Below, piece by piece: positions 41,240-48,942 of a stretch of 48,942 nucleotides of DNA (position 1 is its first letter; each line of letters starts with the position of its first letter). The notes under the pieces were generated by a model. The model did no database searches, was not told the origin of the DNA, and saw only the letters and a program-made list of their open reading frames with translations. The stretch lies in NCBI GenBank assembly GCA_017433125.1, contig JAFRHT010000004.1, positions 1 to 48,942 of the forward strand, given 5' to 3'. This stretch comes from Solobacterium sp. (lineage in GTDB: Bacteria; Bacillota_I; Bacilli_A; Erysipelotrichales; Erysipelotrichaceae). The translations under genes were made by a program, and so were the position numbers.

Positions 41240-43120
41240 ATGCTGTCCTTCGGGGTAATAACAGTTACCGGACTGCTGTTCCTGCTGGTGCTCATTTCGC
41301 TGGGATTCCAGCCGAAACTGACGGTTAAATTCAACGGGCTGATGATCTTCCTGACGGCCCTGGCCGGGGCATGTATTTACGGTTACGGTTACTCGGTTCT
41401 ATTCAGCAGTTTTCTGCAGGCAATCATGCGGTCACTGTTTTCGGTTTTCTGCATGTTTCTGGGAAGAAACGAAATCAGTGCGGTCAGTGCCGCCCCGGCC
41501 CTGCAGGCCCCGGGCATCCAGGTGGTAATATACTTTGTCCATATGATGGCCCTGTACTGCACAGCCAGCGCTGTTCTGGCCTCCATCGGCACCAGGCTGC
41601 TGCGGGTGATGAACCTGGCCCTGATTCGCCGGAATGAACTGCACCTGATCTACGGTGCCAGTGAAGAGTCGATCCGGCTGGCGGAAGAACTGCAGCAGGA
41701 GCACACGGTCATCTTTGTGGACCGGGGTCCCGGCAGTGTGTTTGACGACCGCATCCTGCGGATGGGAAGCATCCTGTTTACGGATGATTCGGCCTGTCAT
41801 CCCCGGCCGTCCTTTCTGAAAAAAGCCGGCATCACCAACAGCCGGAAGGGCATAGCTGTCTATTGCCTGGATAATTCGGCAGCCGCGAATATCCGTTTTG
41901 CGGCAGACCTGGCAAAGGCCATGCAGGCGGCCGGCATTGCCCCTGAAAAAACACGGATTACCGTAATTGCGGATGGGGAAGATGAAGGCCATGTGAAGCA
42001 GGCCGGCGGGGAACAGTACGGCTACGGGTCAGTATTTTCATTCAACCGGGCTGAACTGGTCAGCCGTCTGATGATCAGGGAGTATCCGCCCTGTGACACA
42101 ATGTCATTCGATCAGGAAGGCCGGGCCCTGGAGAACTTTGAAGCAGTAGTGATCGGCTTCGGCAGCCTCGGCCAGGCAGCCCTGCGCGCTTTGATCATGA
42201 ACGGTCAGTTCTGCGGCAGCCGCTTCCATGCGGTTGTGACAGCTGACTCATTCAGCCGGCAGTCAGGCAGTTTCATGTACCGGTATCCCGGTATCCGGGA
42301 AAACTGCAACGTGGAATTCCGTGAAGATAATGCCCGCAGTATTGGATTCTATGAATATCTTTTCTCCATCCGGGAAACATTGAATTATGTTGCTGTCTGC
42401 ACCGGCAATGAAAAGGAAAACGCGGAGATCGCAGCCGAGCTGACCGGTTTTCTCAGGAAGGCAGGATCCAAGGCCGTCATCATACAGTGCACCAATGAGG
42501 GGATCAGCCGGCTCTCCGGTTCGACCGGCCTGACGGAGACAGTCAAGCTGTATTCCGAAGACCTGCTGAACAGCAGCCGGATTGACCGGCTGGCAATGAT
42601 TGTGAACCAGCAGTATCACGCAGCCAACGGGAAAACCGCGGCTGAAAACTGGAAGGACTGTGATTACTTCAGCCGGATGAGCTGTCGGGCCGCGGCTGAC
42701 TATATGCCGGCTGTCCTGAAAGCCTGCGGTGTATCGGCACAGGATATCCTGGCCGGAAACTGGCAGCCGGATGAAACGACACTTGAGAATCTCGGCATCA
42801 TGGAACATCTGCGCTGGTGCGCGTTCCATTACTGCATGGGTTACCGGCAGATGAGCCGGGAAATATTTGCCGAACGGGTCAGACAGTACAGTCAGGAGGT
42901 CCGCGCGCATGGCCGCAGCCGCATCCGGGTGACGAAGGATGCGGAAAACAGACTGCATGCATGTCTGGTTGACTGGGATGAACTGGATGCCCTGGCGGAC
43001 CTTGAAGAAAAACTGAGCGGGATCAGAAAAGATTACAAGGATATGGATAAGGATAATATCCGGATGATACCGGCGATGCTGAAAGAGGGATATGATAATT
43101 CCACAGGCATCCGCCAGTAA
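41240..43120 (+). CDS. Channel-like membrane protein with two Rossmann folds and an RyR-like C-terminus
   Basis: A 626-residue protein. Three or more hydrophobic segments in the first 125 residues resemble a two-helix potassium-channel unit. Two TrkA-N-like Rossmann folds follow: LIYGASEESIRLAEEL (about 140-155) and VVIGFGSLGQAALRAL (about 305-320), the latter with a clean GxGxxG. Near residue 515 the text NLGIMEHLRWCAFHYCMGY, then later CLVDWDELDALADLE and NIRMIPAML, matches the layout of bacterial RyR domains, which bind nucleotides. I start at ATG 41240, since the in-frame ATG at 41225 is part of the ribosome binding site (ATGGAGG). It leads a four-gene operon and may open or close in response to a nucleotide ligand; that is inference. 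Confidence 0.7.
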   Translation: MLSFGVITVTGLLFLLVLISLGFQPKLTVKFNGLMIFLTALAGACIYGYGYSVLFSSFLQAIMRSLFSVFCMFLGRNEISAVSAAPALQAPGIQVVIYFVHMMALYCTASAVLASIGTRLLRVMNLALIRRNELHLIYGASEESIRLAEELQQEHTVIFVDRGPGSVFDDRILRMGSILFTDDSACHPRPSFLKKAGITNSRKGIAVYCLDNSAAANIRFAADLAKAMQAAGIAPEKTRITVIADGEDEGHVKQAGGEQYGYGSVFSFNRAELVSRLMIREYPPCDTMSFDQEGRALENFEAVVIGFGSLGQAALRALIMNGQFCGSRFHAVVTADSFSRQSGSFMYRYPGIRENCNVEFREDNARSIGFYEYLFSIRETLNYVAVCTGNEKENAEIAAELTGFLRKAGSKAVIIQCTNEGISRLSGSTGLTETVKLYSEDLLNSSRIDRLAMIVNQQYHAANGKTAAENWKDCDYFSRMSCRAAADYMPAVLKACGVSAQDILAGNWQPDETTLENLGIMEHLRWCAFHYCMGYRQMSREIFAERVRQYSQEVRAHGRSRIRVTKDAENRLHACLVDWDELDALADLEEKLSGIRKDYKDMDKDNIRMIPAMLKEGYDNSTGIRQ

Positions 43121-43162
43121 TCACTACTTAAATGAGCCGGAGGCAGCGGCAAAGGAGATTTT

Positions 43163-45829
43163 ATGAGAGCATCCAGAAAGCGATTCACAGCAGGTTTGAG
43201 CATCATGCTTTTCCTGCTTGCCGGCCTGCCCGTAAAAGCAGAAGAAGCCAATGAACCGGCCGGTGCGTCAGGATCCGGCAAAGTTTCAATCGGAACAGTT
43301 ACATTCAATACAGGTGATGATGTTGTATCGGGCTGGAACAGCGATTTCGGAAGCGGCTGGAAAAACGTGGCCGGCGAATATGTGGCGATGGTCAACTATG
43401 ACGGTTCGGGTGCTTCACTCGTTTCGGAAACAGATAATCTGACGATTGTCGCGGCAGGACTGAACCGGCTTAAACGGATTTCCGGCAGCGGGAATATCAA
43501 CCTGGCTGGAACCGGTATTCTTCTGGTTGATGAGATTGAACTGAGCGAAGGCAGCAAATTCAGCCTGTATCCGTACGGAACAATTTACAGCAGCGGCAGC
43601 GTTGCGGTGTTTCTGAAAGAAGCGGGGACGGAGAACAGTTACAGGATGATCAACGGGGCATTGGTTGATGGTGTTCTGGATGAACGGTATGTCATTCCTG
43701 CCGGAATCAAACTGATCGTTCCGGCAAATGCTGTTCTGCGGCTTGAAACAGTTATGGCCGTCTTCCAGGAAGATGAAGGCGGGGAACAGGATGAAACCCC
43801 GGAGTATTACACCGCGCAGGACAAGATAAAAGACCCTGACACAATCGATCAGGCGAGAACTGTGATTACCACCGGCAATCTGACCATACCGGAGAATACA
43901 TCTCTGGTGATTGAAACCGATGGTGAAATCAGGATGAGTTCAATATTCAGCACTGACCATTATGTTTCGTCGCTGACAGTCAACGGAAACCTGACAAACA
44001 ACGGCAAAATCAGAAACGGTATCGTGGAAACAGGCGGTTCTGCCTCCGTCAGCGGAACCGGAGCCATTGTCGGAGCAGAGGCGAGGATCAGCAATCCGGC
44101 TGCCATTTCAGATTCTGTTGCATTTGATTCCTCGCAGATCATCGTTGCCGACTGCGGCTCCGCCTGCTCCGGCAGTTTTACCCTGAATGACAGCACCCTG
44201 CTGACCGGTGTAAACACAGTTATCGACCGGCTGAATGTATACGGTGAATCAGTGCTGGAATATGAGTATGACGTTGCGGTGAACAGCATTTCTATTGCGG
44301 ACGACGCAGTCCTGGATGTCTGCGCCACGGACTACTTCCAGAGAACGGCGCTGGCCATCAGTAAAGCCCTGCGCGGCGGGACACTCAAGGTTCTGTCGGG
44401 ACATATGGTTCTGGCTGAAGCGCTGACTGCTGAAAATACTGTCATCGCGTTTGATGAAAATGACTGCATTATGGAAAACCGCAGCAGCATGCCGCTGTCG
44501 GCGTCCTTTGCCCCGCTGGTGTTTACACCGGAAGAAGCACTGGAAAGCATCGGGGATGACACTGTCCCGGTTGTTTTCGTGAAACTGAACATAACAAGAA
44601 GTGCCGGTGTATTCGGTTTTATGACAGTCAGGCATGATGGTGCGGCAGCGGAGCAGACACCGGTTTCCCGTACCGGGTATTATTCATTCTCTGATCTGGT
44701 TATGGATGGGGAAAACTATAAATCATATATCAAGGAAGCGCAGCCGGATTATCCGAATGTCGAAGTGGAAATATACCGGATCGCCGCTGACGGAACAGTA
44801 TCCGTAACCGTACTGGATAAAAACAATGGAAATGCGGGAGCTGTTGAAGACGCATTCCTGATCAGAATCATAGCGTATACGAACTTTAGCGATGTCCTTG
44901 GCGGCGGTACTGTCACGGACACAACGACAACCTATACCGGCACCGGCGCCCTGGGCTCCGGGTCGGGAAATGTCCGGATTGGGACAAACGGAGAATCCAT
45001 TTTCTCCGGCACGGGACTGACCAGTCCGGATCCAGCACCGTCGTCAAGTCCACAGCCAACTGCCGGTCCAACAGCACAGCCAACTGCCGGACCAACTGCA
45101 CAGCCGACTGCCGGACCAACAACGCAGCCAACCGCTGCCCCGTCTGCACAGCCGACAGCCAGACCGGCACAGACAGCCGCTGCGACAGAAAACAGGGTTA
45201 ATAACAACGCATATGCCGGCCGGGCATCGGCGGCATTGACCGCGCGTACAACAGGGGCTGACCAGCCGGGAACGGGCATTCGGAAACAGATCCCATATCG
45301 GCTGCCGGAAACCCTGAAGGAGAATAACAGTGCAGTTTCCAGTACATTTTTCGCAGTATTCAGCAATCCGGAAGGACAGCTGGCATTTGTACCGGCTGAC
45401 TATGACCCGGTTTCCTCGTCATTGTCATTTACAGGCGGCGGGGCGGATAAATATGCAGCCATGGCAGTGAGTCTGGAACAGGTTGAATTCACCGCGTACA
45501 ATACCGGGCTGCGGTCTGCCAGGAAAAACGGCCGGATCCGCTGGCTGGAGCTGACGATGCATGCAGAAGATGAATGGTTACACATACCGGAAGGAAGCAC
45601 GGTCCGGCTGGCATTGGACTATCCGGCCGGCAGAACCGGAATGCATGTTTTCTATGAGGATGAATCCGGTATGCTGCATGACACCGGGGCGGAGTATGAT
45701 GCATCTGCCGGGATCCTGACACTGGATGTCCCGTCCGGCGGCCGCCTCTTCACTGTCACCGGCGCAGACCGTGTCAGCGCGGCAGATCTGGCGGAACTGC
45801 ATCGCTTTATGGCAGACCGCGCGCAATAG
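43163..45829 (+). CDS. Large secreted protein with PT-rich repeats
   Basis: The 888-residue protein has a classic signal peptide (basic MRASRKRF, hydrophobic core, likely cut near residue 28 at VKA-EE). The next 600 residues are rich in beta strands with many short Gly/Asn/Ser turns, like a right-handed helix or adhesin (for example LTVNGNLTNNGKI and AVNSISIADDAVLDVC). A Pro-Thr-rich linker (about 630-670) with QPTAGPTA repeats leads to a C-terminal domain of about 170 residues. No LPXTG motif, lipobox or C-terminal membrane helix is visible, so attachment to the cell is unclear. AAAGGAG precedes the ATG. It sits between the channel-like gene and the TIR genes. Confidence 0.75.
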   Translation: MRASRKRFTAGLSIMLFLLAGLPVKAEEANEPAGASGSGKVSIGTVTFNTGDDVVSGWNSDFGSGWKNVAGEYVAMVNYDGSGASLVSETDNLTIVAAGLNRLKRISGSGNINLAGTGILLVDEIELSEGSKFSLYPYGTIYSSGSVAVFLKEAGTENSYRMINGALVDGVLDERYVIPAGIKLIVPANAVLRLETVMAVFQEDEGGEQDETPEYYTAQDKIKDPDTIDQARTVITTGNLTIPENTSLVIETDGEIRMSSIFSTDHYVSSLTVNGNLTNNGKIRNGIVETGGSASVSGTGAIVGAEARISNPAAISDSVAFDSSQIIVADCGSACSGSFTLNDSTLLTGVNTVIDRLNVYGESVLEYEYDVAVNSISIADDAVLDVCATDYFQRTALAISKALRGGTLKVLSGHMVLAEALTAENTVIAFDENDCIMENRSSMPLSASFAPLVFTPEEALESIGDDTVPVVFVKLNITRSAGVFGFMTVRHDGAAAEQTPVSRTGYYSFSDLVMDGENYKSYIKEAQPDYPNVEVEIYRIAADGTVSVTVLDKNNGNAGAVEDAFLIRIIAYTNFSDVLGGGTVTDTTTTYTGTGALGSGSGNVRIGTNGESIFSGTGLTSPDPAPSSSPQPTAGPTAQPTAGPTAQPTAGPTTQPTAAPSAQPTARPAQTAAATENRVNNNAYAGRASAALTARTTGADQPGTGIRKQIPYRLPETLKENNSAVSSTFFAVFSNPEGQLAFVPADYDPVSSSLSFTGGGADKYAAMAVSLEQVEFTAYNTGLRSARKNGRIRWLELTMHAEDEWLHIPEGSTVRLALDYPAGRTGMHVFYEDESGMLHDTGAEYDASAGILTLDVPSGGRLFTVTGADRVSAADLAELHRFMADRAQ
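45053..45160 (+). repeat. 24-bp tandem repeat coding for QPTAGPTA units
   Basis: At least three imperfect copies of a 24-bp unit (CAGCCAACTGCCGGACCAAC and variants) encode the Pro-Thr linker of the secreted protein, followed by more divergent copies. Such repeats can change copy number by slippage. Confidence 0.75.
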
Positions 45830-45844
45830 AAATGGAGGTACATG

Positions 45845-46690
45845 ATGTCCTGGGATTTATATATGACAGCCGTCAGGGCAGATGCTGAAACAGCAGAACA
45901 GCTGGCAGACAGTATCCGCAGCTACCGGCTCCCAAAAGGTGTCACACTGCCTGATTCCGGACTTGATTACCGGCAGGTGTTTGTGGACGCATCTGATGAA
46001 CCGCTGGATGACAGCCGGAAAGAACAGCTGCAGCAGAGCCGTTTTCTTGTGGTGGTCTGCTCTCCGGCAACCCGGACAAGTGCGGCAGTCGGTGAGCGTC
46101 TGGCTGTTTTCCTGAGCAGTCATGATAAAAACAGCATCATTGCCGTCATAGCATCCGGAGAACCGGCAGAGTCCTTCCCGGCAATATTCATCGAGCATCA
46201 GACTGTACGCCACATCATGCCTGACATGACTGTCATCGAAAGAGAAGAGACGATCGAACCGGTGGCGGCCGATCTGCGGGCAAATACCCCGGCAAGAAGA
46301 AAGCAGCTGCTGCGCTATGAAACTGTCCGGATTACCGCGTCAGTTCTGGGCCTGCATCCGGATGATCTCGAACAGCGGCACCGGAGCCGGGAAAGAAAGA
46401 CGGCCCGGACAATCATTGCCGGCGCGGCAGCAGTGTGCCTCTCGGCAGCGGCACTGTTTCTGCGGCTTGGCTATGTAGCCCGGAAAGAGGGGCAGATTGC
46501 TGAACAGCAGACAGCGCTCAGTACGGAAATCGCCGCACGGACCATGCATGAACTGCCGGAACTGTTCAAAGATGATCCGGAAGCACTGGCATATATCGGA
46601 GAAGCAGTCACCCATGCCAGGGAATCACTGAGCGAACTGGGACTGGATGATCTGCTCGAAGACGGCGGACAGGAGGATACAGGATCATGA
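45845..46690 (+). CDS. Degenerate TIR-domain protein with one membrane helix
   Basis: A 281-residue paralog of the next gene. The N-terminal 155 residues keep the shape of a TIR domain: SIRSYRLP (24-31), FLVVVCSPATR (67-77) and ESFPAIF match NMVESYRLP, CLIVVCSTDTP and TSFPPSL in the neighbour. The SEWVDRE catalytic segment is replaced by SAAVGER, losing the Trp and moving or losing the Glu, and the first strand SYRH is TAVRA. A membrane helix follows (about 190-210), then a short acidic tail with no tetratricopeptide repeats. It probably lacks NADase activity and may regulate or hetero-oligomerise with the intact protein. I start at 45845, six bases after GGAGG. ATGA overlap with the next gene. 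Confidence 0.7.
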   Translation: MSWDLYMTAVRADAETAEQLADSIRSYRLPKGVTLPDSGLDYRQVFVDASDEPLDDSRKEQLQQSRFLVVVCSPATRTSAAVGERLAVFLSSHDKNSIIAVIASGEPAESFPAIFIEHQTVRHIMPDMTVIEREETIEPVAADLRANTPARRKQLLRYETVRITASVLGLHPDDLEQRHRSRERKTARTIIAGAAAVCLSAAALFLRLGYVARKEGQIAEQQTALSTEIAARTMHELPELFKDDPEALAYIGEAVTHARESLSELGLDDLLEDGGQEDTGS

Positions 46691-48750
46691 GTTATACGTA
46701 TGATGTATTCTTCAGTTATCGTCATAAACCGCTGGACGGTGAAATCACCGAAAAGCTCTTCAATATGGTTGAAAGCTACCGGCTGCCTGACACACTGCGG
46801 GCCAGGGGCTGCCAGGATGTGCACAGAGCGTTCCGGGACACGGAAGAACTGGCAGTCAGCCGGATTCTGACAGATACCATTGACAAGGCCCTGCACGGCA
46901 CCAACTGCCTGATTGTCGTATGTTCTACGGATACACCGTCATCGGAGTGGGTTGACCGGGAAGTGGCAACATTCATCGAACTCGGCAAGGCAGACCGGAT
47001 CTTTCCGCTGCTGATTACCGGTAACCCGGAAACGTCCTTTCCGCCTTCCCTGAAGCGCATACCGGATATTGCGGCACGCACCATGGATATCCGGATTCCG
47101 GGGAATCCGGTGAAGGCAATGCTTGCCAAAGCAGAGACCGAACTGCTTAAGGTTATTGCAGTAATCGCCGGCTGCACGGAAGCAGAACTGCAGCGGGAAC
47201 ATAAACTGCGCCGGAACCGGCGTCTGGTACAGAGAACGGCCGCGGCGGTGGCTGTGCTGGCTGCGGTCAGCGGTATATCGTTCCTGCTCATGAACCGGGC
47301 GCGGTCTTACCGGGAAACAGCATACCTGCACGAACAGGCATCCATGCAGATCCTGAACCGGCTGACTTATGAACTGCCGGATCAGCTGACCAATGTGACC
47401 GGTGCCTATAGCCGTATTGCCGAACTGCTGCAGCGTAATACTGAGGATATCAACGCGATTGTCCGGCTGTCGGCAGATAAGGAAAACGCGGAGTATGAAG
47501 CGGCTGCGAACTATGAAAAACTGGGGCATGCCTACAGCGTGCTGGGCAGTTATGATGATGCCCTGGCAGCAGAGCAGAAGGCAGTTGATCTGTTCAGCAT
47601 GCTTGTGGAAAACGGATATGCAAAGGGCGGTCCGGCGCTGGTTTCCGCCTTCAGCAACCGCGGCAATATCTGCCATTCTGCCGGGCGTTATGCCGACGCG
47701 GCACAGAGTTACAGTGATGCTCTGCAGCTGATGGATCAGACAGCCGGAATGGATGACGTAACCGCGGCTGTGATCTGCTACAATGCCGGTGCCAATGCCG
47801 TCAGTCTTGGTGATCCGGAGGCCGCGTCCCTGTACTTTGACCGGGCGCTTGCCAGGCTGGCGGATACGGCGCGGACGAATGAATCAGTATCTGCTTCCGC
47901 GGCAGCTGCGTACAACTACGGCGTTATGCTGTACCGTACCGGACAATATGCTGCAGCTGAAGAAAAACTGGCAGCGGCAGAAGCCGATTATGCCTGGCTG
48001 CTCGAACAGGATGATTCGCGCATTAACCGTATGAACCATGTCCGGGCGGTTTCCATGCAGGCAGCCTGCCTGATGGATGAAGGACAGTTTGCGGAAGCGG
48101 ATGCGGCGTTTGTCCGGGGAATTGCGGCTGCGGAAGTCTTCGCCGAAGACCGTGAGAACATGGAATGCCAGCAGCTGCTTGCAGAACTGTACAACAACCA
48201 GGGCCTGTGCTTCAACATCCAGGGCAGATATGAGGAGGCAGACCGCTGTTATGGCCTGGCGGCTGAACGGTATGAACTGATCAGCCGGAAAACCGGCAGT
48301 GATACAGCGGCCGCGGTATACGCACTGGCTTTGCTGAACCGGGGAGAAAACGCGTTCAAAGCCGGGACATATGAAGAATCCAGGCAGCTGTTTGAAGAAG
48401 GTCTGCGGGAATATGAAAAAGTCTATGCGGCGCTGGGGGATTTCCATGCCGCCCAGTATTATGCCTGGCGGTCTTATTACGAATTGATTCATCAGCGGGA
48501 TCCGGATGCGGCCCGGCAGGCAGCCAGGGAGGCATGCCGCCGACAGCCGGATCATGTGCTGGCAAACCTGAACCTGGCCTATGCCGAACTGTACTGCGGG
48601 AACTATGCCGAATGTGACCGGCTGTTTGCCCTGATCGCATCACTTGGGGAAGGGCAGGCCGAGACCATTCGCGCGGACCTTGCGGCCCAGCAGAAAGCCG
48701 GGCTGGAGAGCAGCCATATCCCGGATGTACTTAACCTGATCGGCGGATAG
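46687..48750 (+). CDS. TIR-domain membrane protein with tetratricopeptide-like repeats
   Basis: The 687-residue protein has an N-terminal TIR domain (about 1-155): YDVFFSYRHKPLDG (first strand and BB-like region), HRAFRDTEELAVS, CLIVVCSTDTPSSEWVDREV with Trp88 and the putative catalytic Glu92. A basic juxtamembrane segment (LRRNRRLVQR) precedes one helix (about 183-202). Residues 255-680 are helical repeats of about 34-42 residues with tetratricopeptide signatures (AANYEKLGHAYSVLGSYDDA, YNNQGLCFNIQGRYEEADRC), predicted outside the cell. Bacterial TIR domains can hydrolyse NAD or make cyclic ADP-ribose signals on activation. Membrane TIR-repeat proteins of this type occur in gut Bacillota without a settled function. 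Coupled to the degenerate paralog by ATGA. Confidence 0.82.
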   Translation: MSYTYDVFFSYRHKPLDGEITEKLFNMVESYRLPDTLRARGCQDVHRAFRDTEELAVSRILTDTIDKALHGTNCLIVVCSTDTPSSEWVDREVATFIELGKADRIFPLLITGNPETSFPPSLKRIPDIAARTMDIRIPGNPVKAMLAKAETELLKVIAVIAGCTEAELQREHKLRRNRRLVQRTAAAVAVLAAVSGISFLLMNRARSYRETAYLHEQASMQILNRLTYELPDQLTNVTGAYSRIAELLQRNTEDINAIVRLSADKENAEYEAAANYEKLGHAYSVLGSYDDALAAEQKAVDLFSMLVENGYAKGGPALVSAFSNRGNICHSAGRYADAAQSYSDALQLMDQTAGMDDVTAAVICYNAGANAVSLGDPEAASLYFDRALARLADTARTNESVSASAAAAYNYGVMLYRTGQYAAAEEKLAAAEADYAWLLEQDDSRINRMNHVRAVSMQAACLMDEGQFAEADAAFVRGIAAAEVFAEDRENMECQQLLAELYNNQGLCFNIQGRYEEADRCYGLAAERYELISRKTGSDTAAAVYALALLNRGENAFKAGTYEESRQLFEEGLREYEKVYAALGDFHAAQYYAWRSYYELIHQRDPDAARQAAREACRRQPDHVLANLNLAYAELYCGNYAECDRLFALIASLGEGQAETIRADLAAQQKAGLESSHIPDVLNLIGG

Positions 48751-48758
48751 AATAACGG

Positions 48759-48786
48759 AACGTCCGGCTGCGGCCGGACGTTTTCT
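48759..48786 (+). terminator. Terminator of the channel-TIR operon
   Basis: AACGTCCGG-CTGCGG-CCGGACGTT is a 9-bp stem followed by TTTC, nine bases after the last stop. Confidence 0.9.
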
Positions 48787-48802
48787 TGGCAAAGCCATTA
48801 AA

Positions 48803-48823
48803 ACCCCCGGATAGTCCGGGGGT
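48803..48823 (-). terminator. Strong GC hairpin, likely terminator on the minus strand
   Basis: ACCCCCGGA-TAG-TCCGGGGGT is a perfect 9-bp stem. On the minus strand it is followed by TTTTAATGG; on the plus strand by CCAAAAA. It could stop antisense transcription or insulate the next gene. Confidence 0.6.
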
Positions 48824-48851
48824 CCAAAAAGCTTAAGCGAAGAGATCATGA

Positions 48852-48920
48852 AAAAAGCCTCCTGGCATATAAATCGTGTGTGGTCTGCGAAACTACAACG
48901 AAGAATAAGAGGAGGTTTTT
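48852..48920 (+). promoter_or_regulatory. Inverted repeat covering the ribosome binding site of the last gene
   Basis: AAAAAGCCTCCT (48852-48863) can pair with AGGAGGTTTTT (48910-48920), which includes the ribosome binding site of the gene starting at 48924, with one bulged G. In RNA this would hide the site. Confidence 0.45.
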
Positions 48921-48923
48921 ATC

Positions 48924-48942
48924 ATGGCATACACCGATGACC
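48924..48942 (+). CDS. Start of an unidentified gene, cut by the window end
   Basis: ATG at 48924 follows AGGAGG at eight bases and opens a frame reading MAYTDD before the window ends. Six codons are too few to name it. The ribosome-site hairpin upstream is a feature often seen in transposase genes, but this is only a hint. Confidence 0.5.

Noticed and set aside
45053-45160. Regular repeats that could suggest a CRISPR array
   Set aside because: The 24-bp units are contiguous with no spacers and encode a Pro-Thr linker in frame. No cas gene is near, and I saw no array elsewhere.

Overview
The window reads as a low-to-moderate GC member of the Bacillota. The evidence is the cdaA-cdaR-glmM cluster, an LtaS-type polyglycerolphosphate synthase, GGAGG-type ribosome binding sites throughout, a TTG start on cdaA and tRNAs with encoded CCA. 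The gene mix would fit an Erysipelotrichia-like gut anaerobe, but that placement is inference; no rRNA or other marker is present.

Positions about 98-10398 form a compact integrative mobilizable element, visibly AT-richer than the rest. It sits in the 3' end of a tRNA-Thr(GGT) gene on the minus strand (10382-10455). A 15-bp direct repeat (98-112 and 10384-10398) marks the two junctions. The element carries a tyrosine integrase, an XRE-type regulator, two small DNA-binding-type proteins, a RepA-like RecA-fold ATPase behind iteron-like repeats, a candidate oriT and a MobV relaxase. Its cargo is an orphan Vsr endonuclease beside the scar of a deleted (probably restriction) gene, plus two membrane-anchored zinc-ribbon proteins of unknown function.

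Positions 10.5-25.1 kb are core chromosome centred on the cell envelope: class II fructose-bisphosphate aldolase, an MBOAT/DHHW pair for O-acylation of a surface polymer, an LtaS-like synthase on the opposite strand, the c-di-AMP/aminosugar operon cdaA-cdaR-glmM (CdaA has an unusual 255-residue tail), an OmpR/HisKA two-component system, and an alpha/beta hydrolase coupled to a membrane-anchored MurF-like ligase.

Positions 25.3-41.1 kb are housekeeping: a zinc-ribbon protein, a tRNA-Gly/Asp/Ser cluster, deoD, a D-Ala-D-Ala ligase, a dUTPase-MetAP-pyrophosphatase operon, an oppBCDF peptide importer without a binding protein, tRNA-Ala(CGC), an S66 carboxypeptidase, a CcdA-thioredoxin fusion, a MATE pump and a flavodoxin-like reductase.

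Positions 41.2-48.75 kb hold the most unusual unit: a four-gene operon encoding a channel-like membrane protein with two Rossmann folds and an RyR-like C-terminus, a large secreted protein, a degenerate TIR protein with one membrane helix, and an intact TIR protein with one membrane helix and a tetratricopeptide-like tail. Nucleotide-binding domains and an NAD-cleaving-type TIR fold in one operon suggest a membrane signalling or defence unit. The window ends in the first codons of another gene whose ribosome binding site lies in an inverted repeat.
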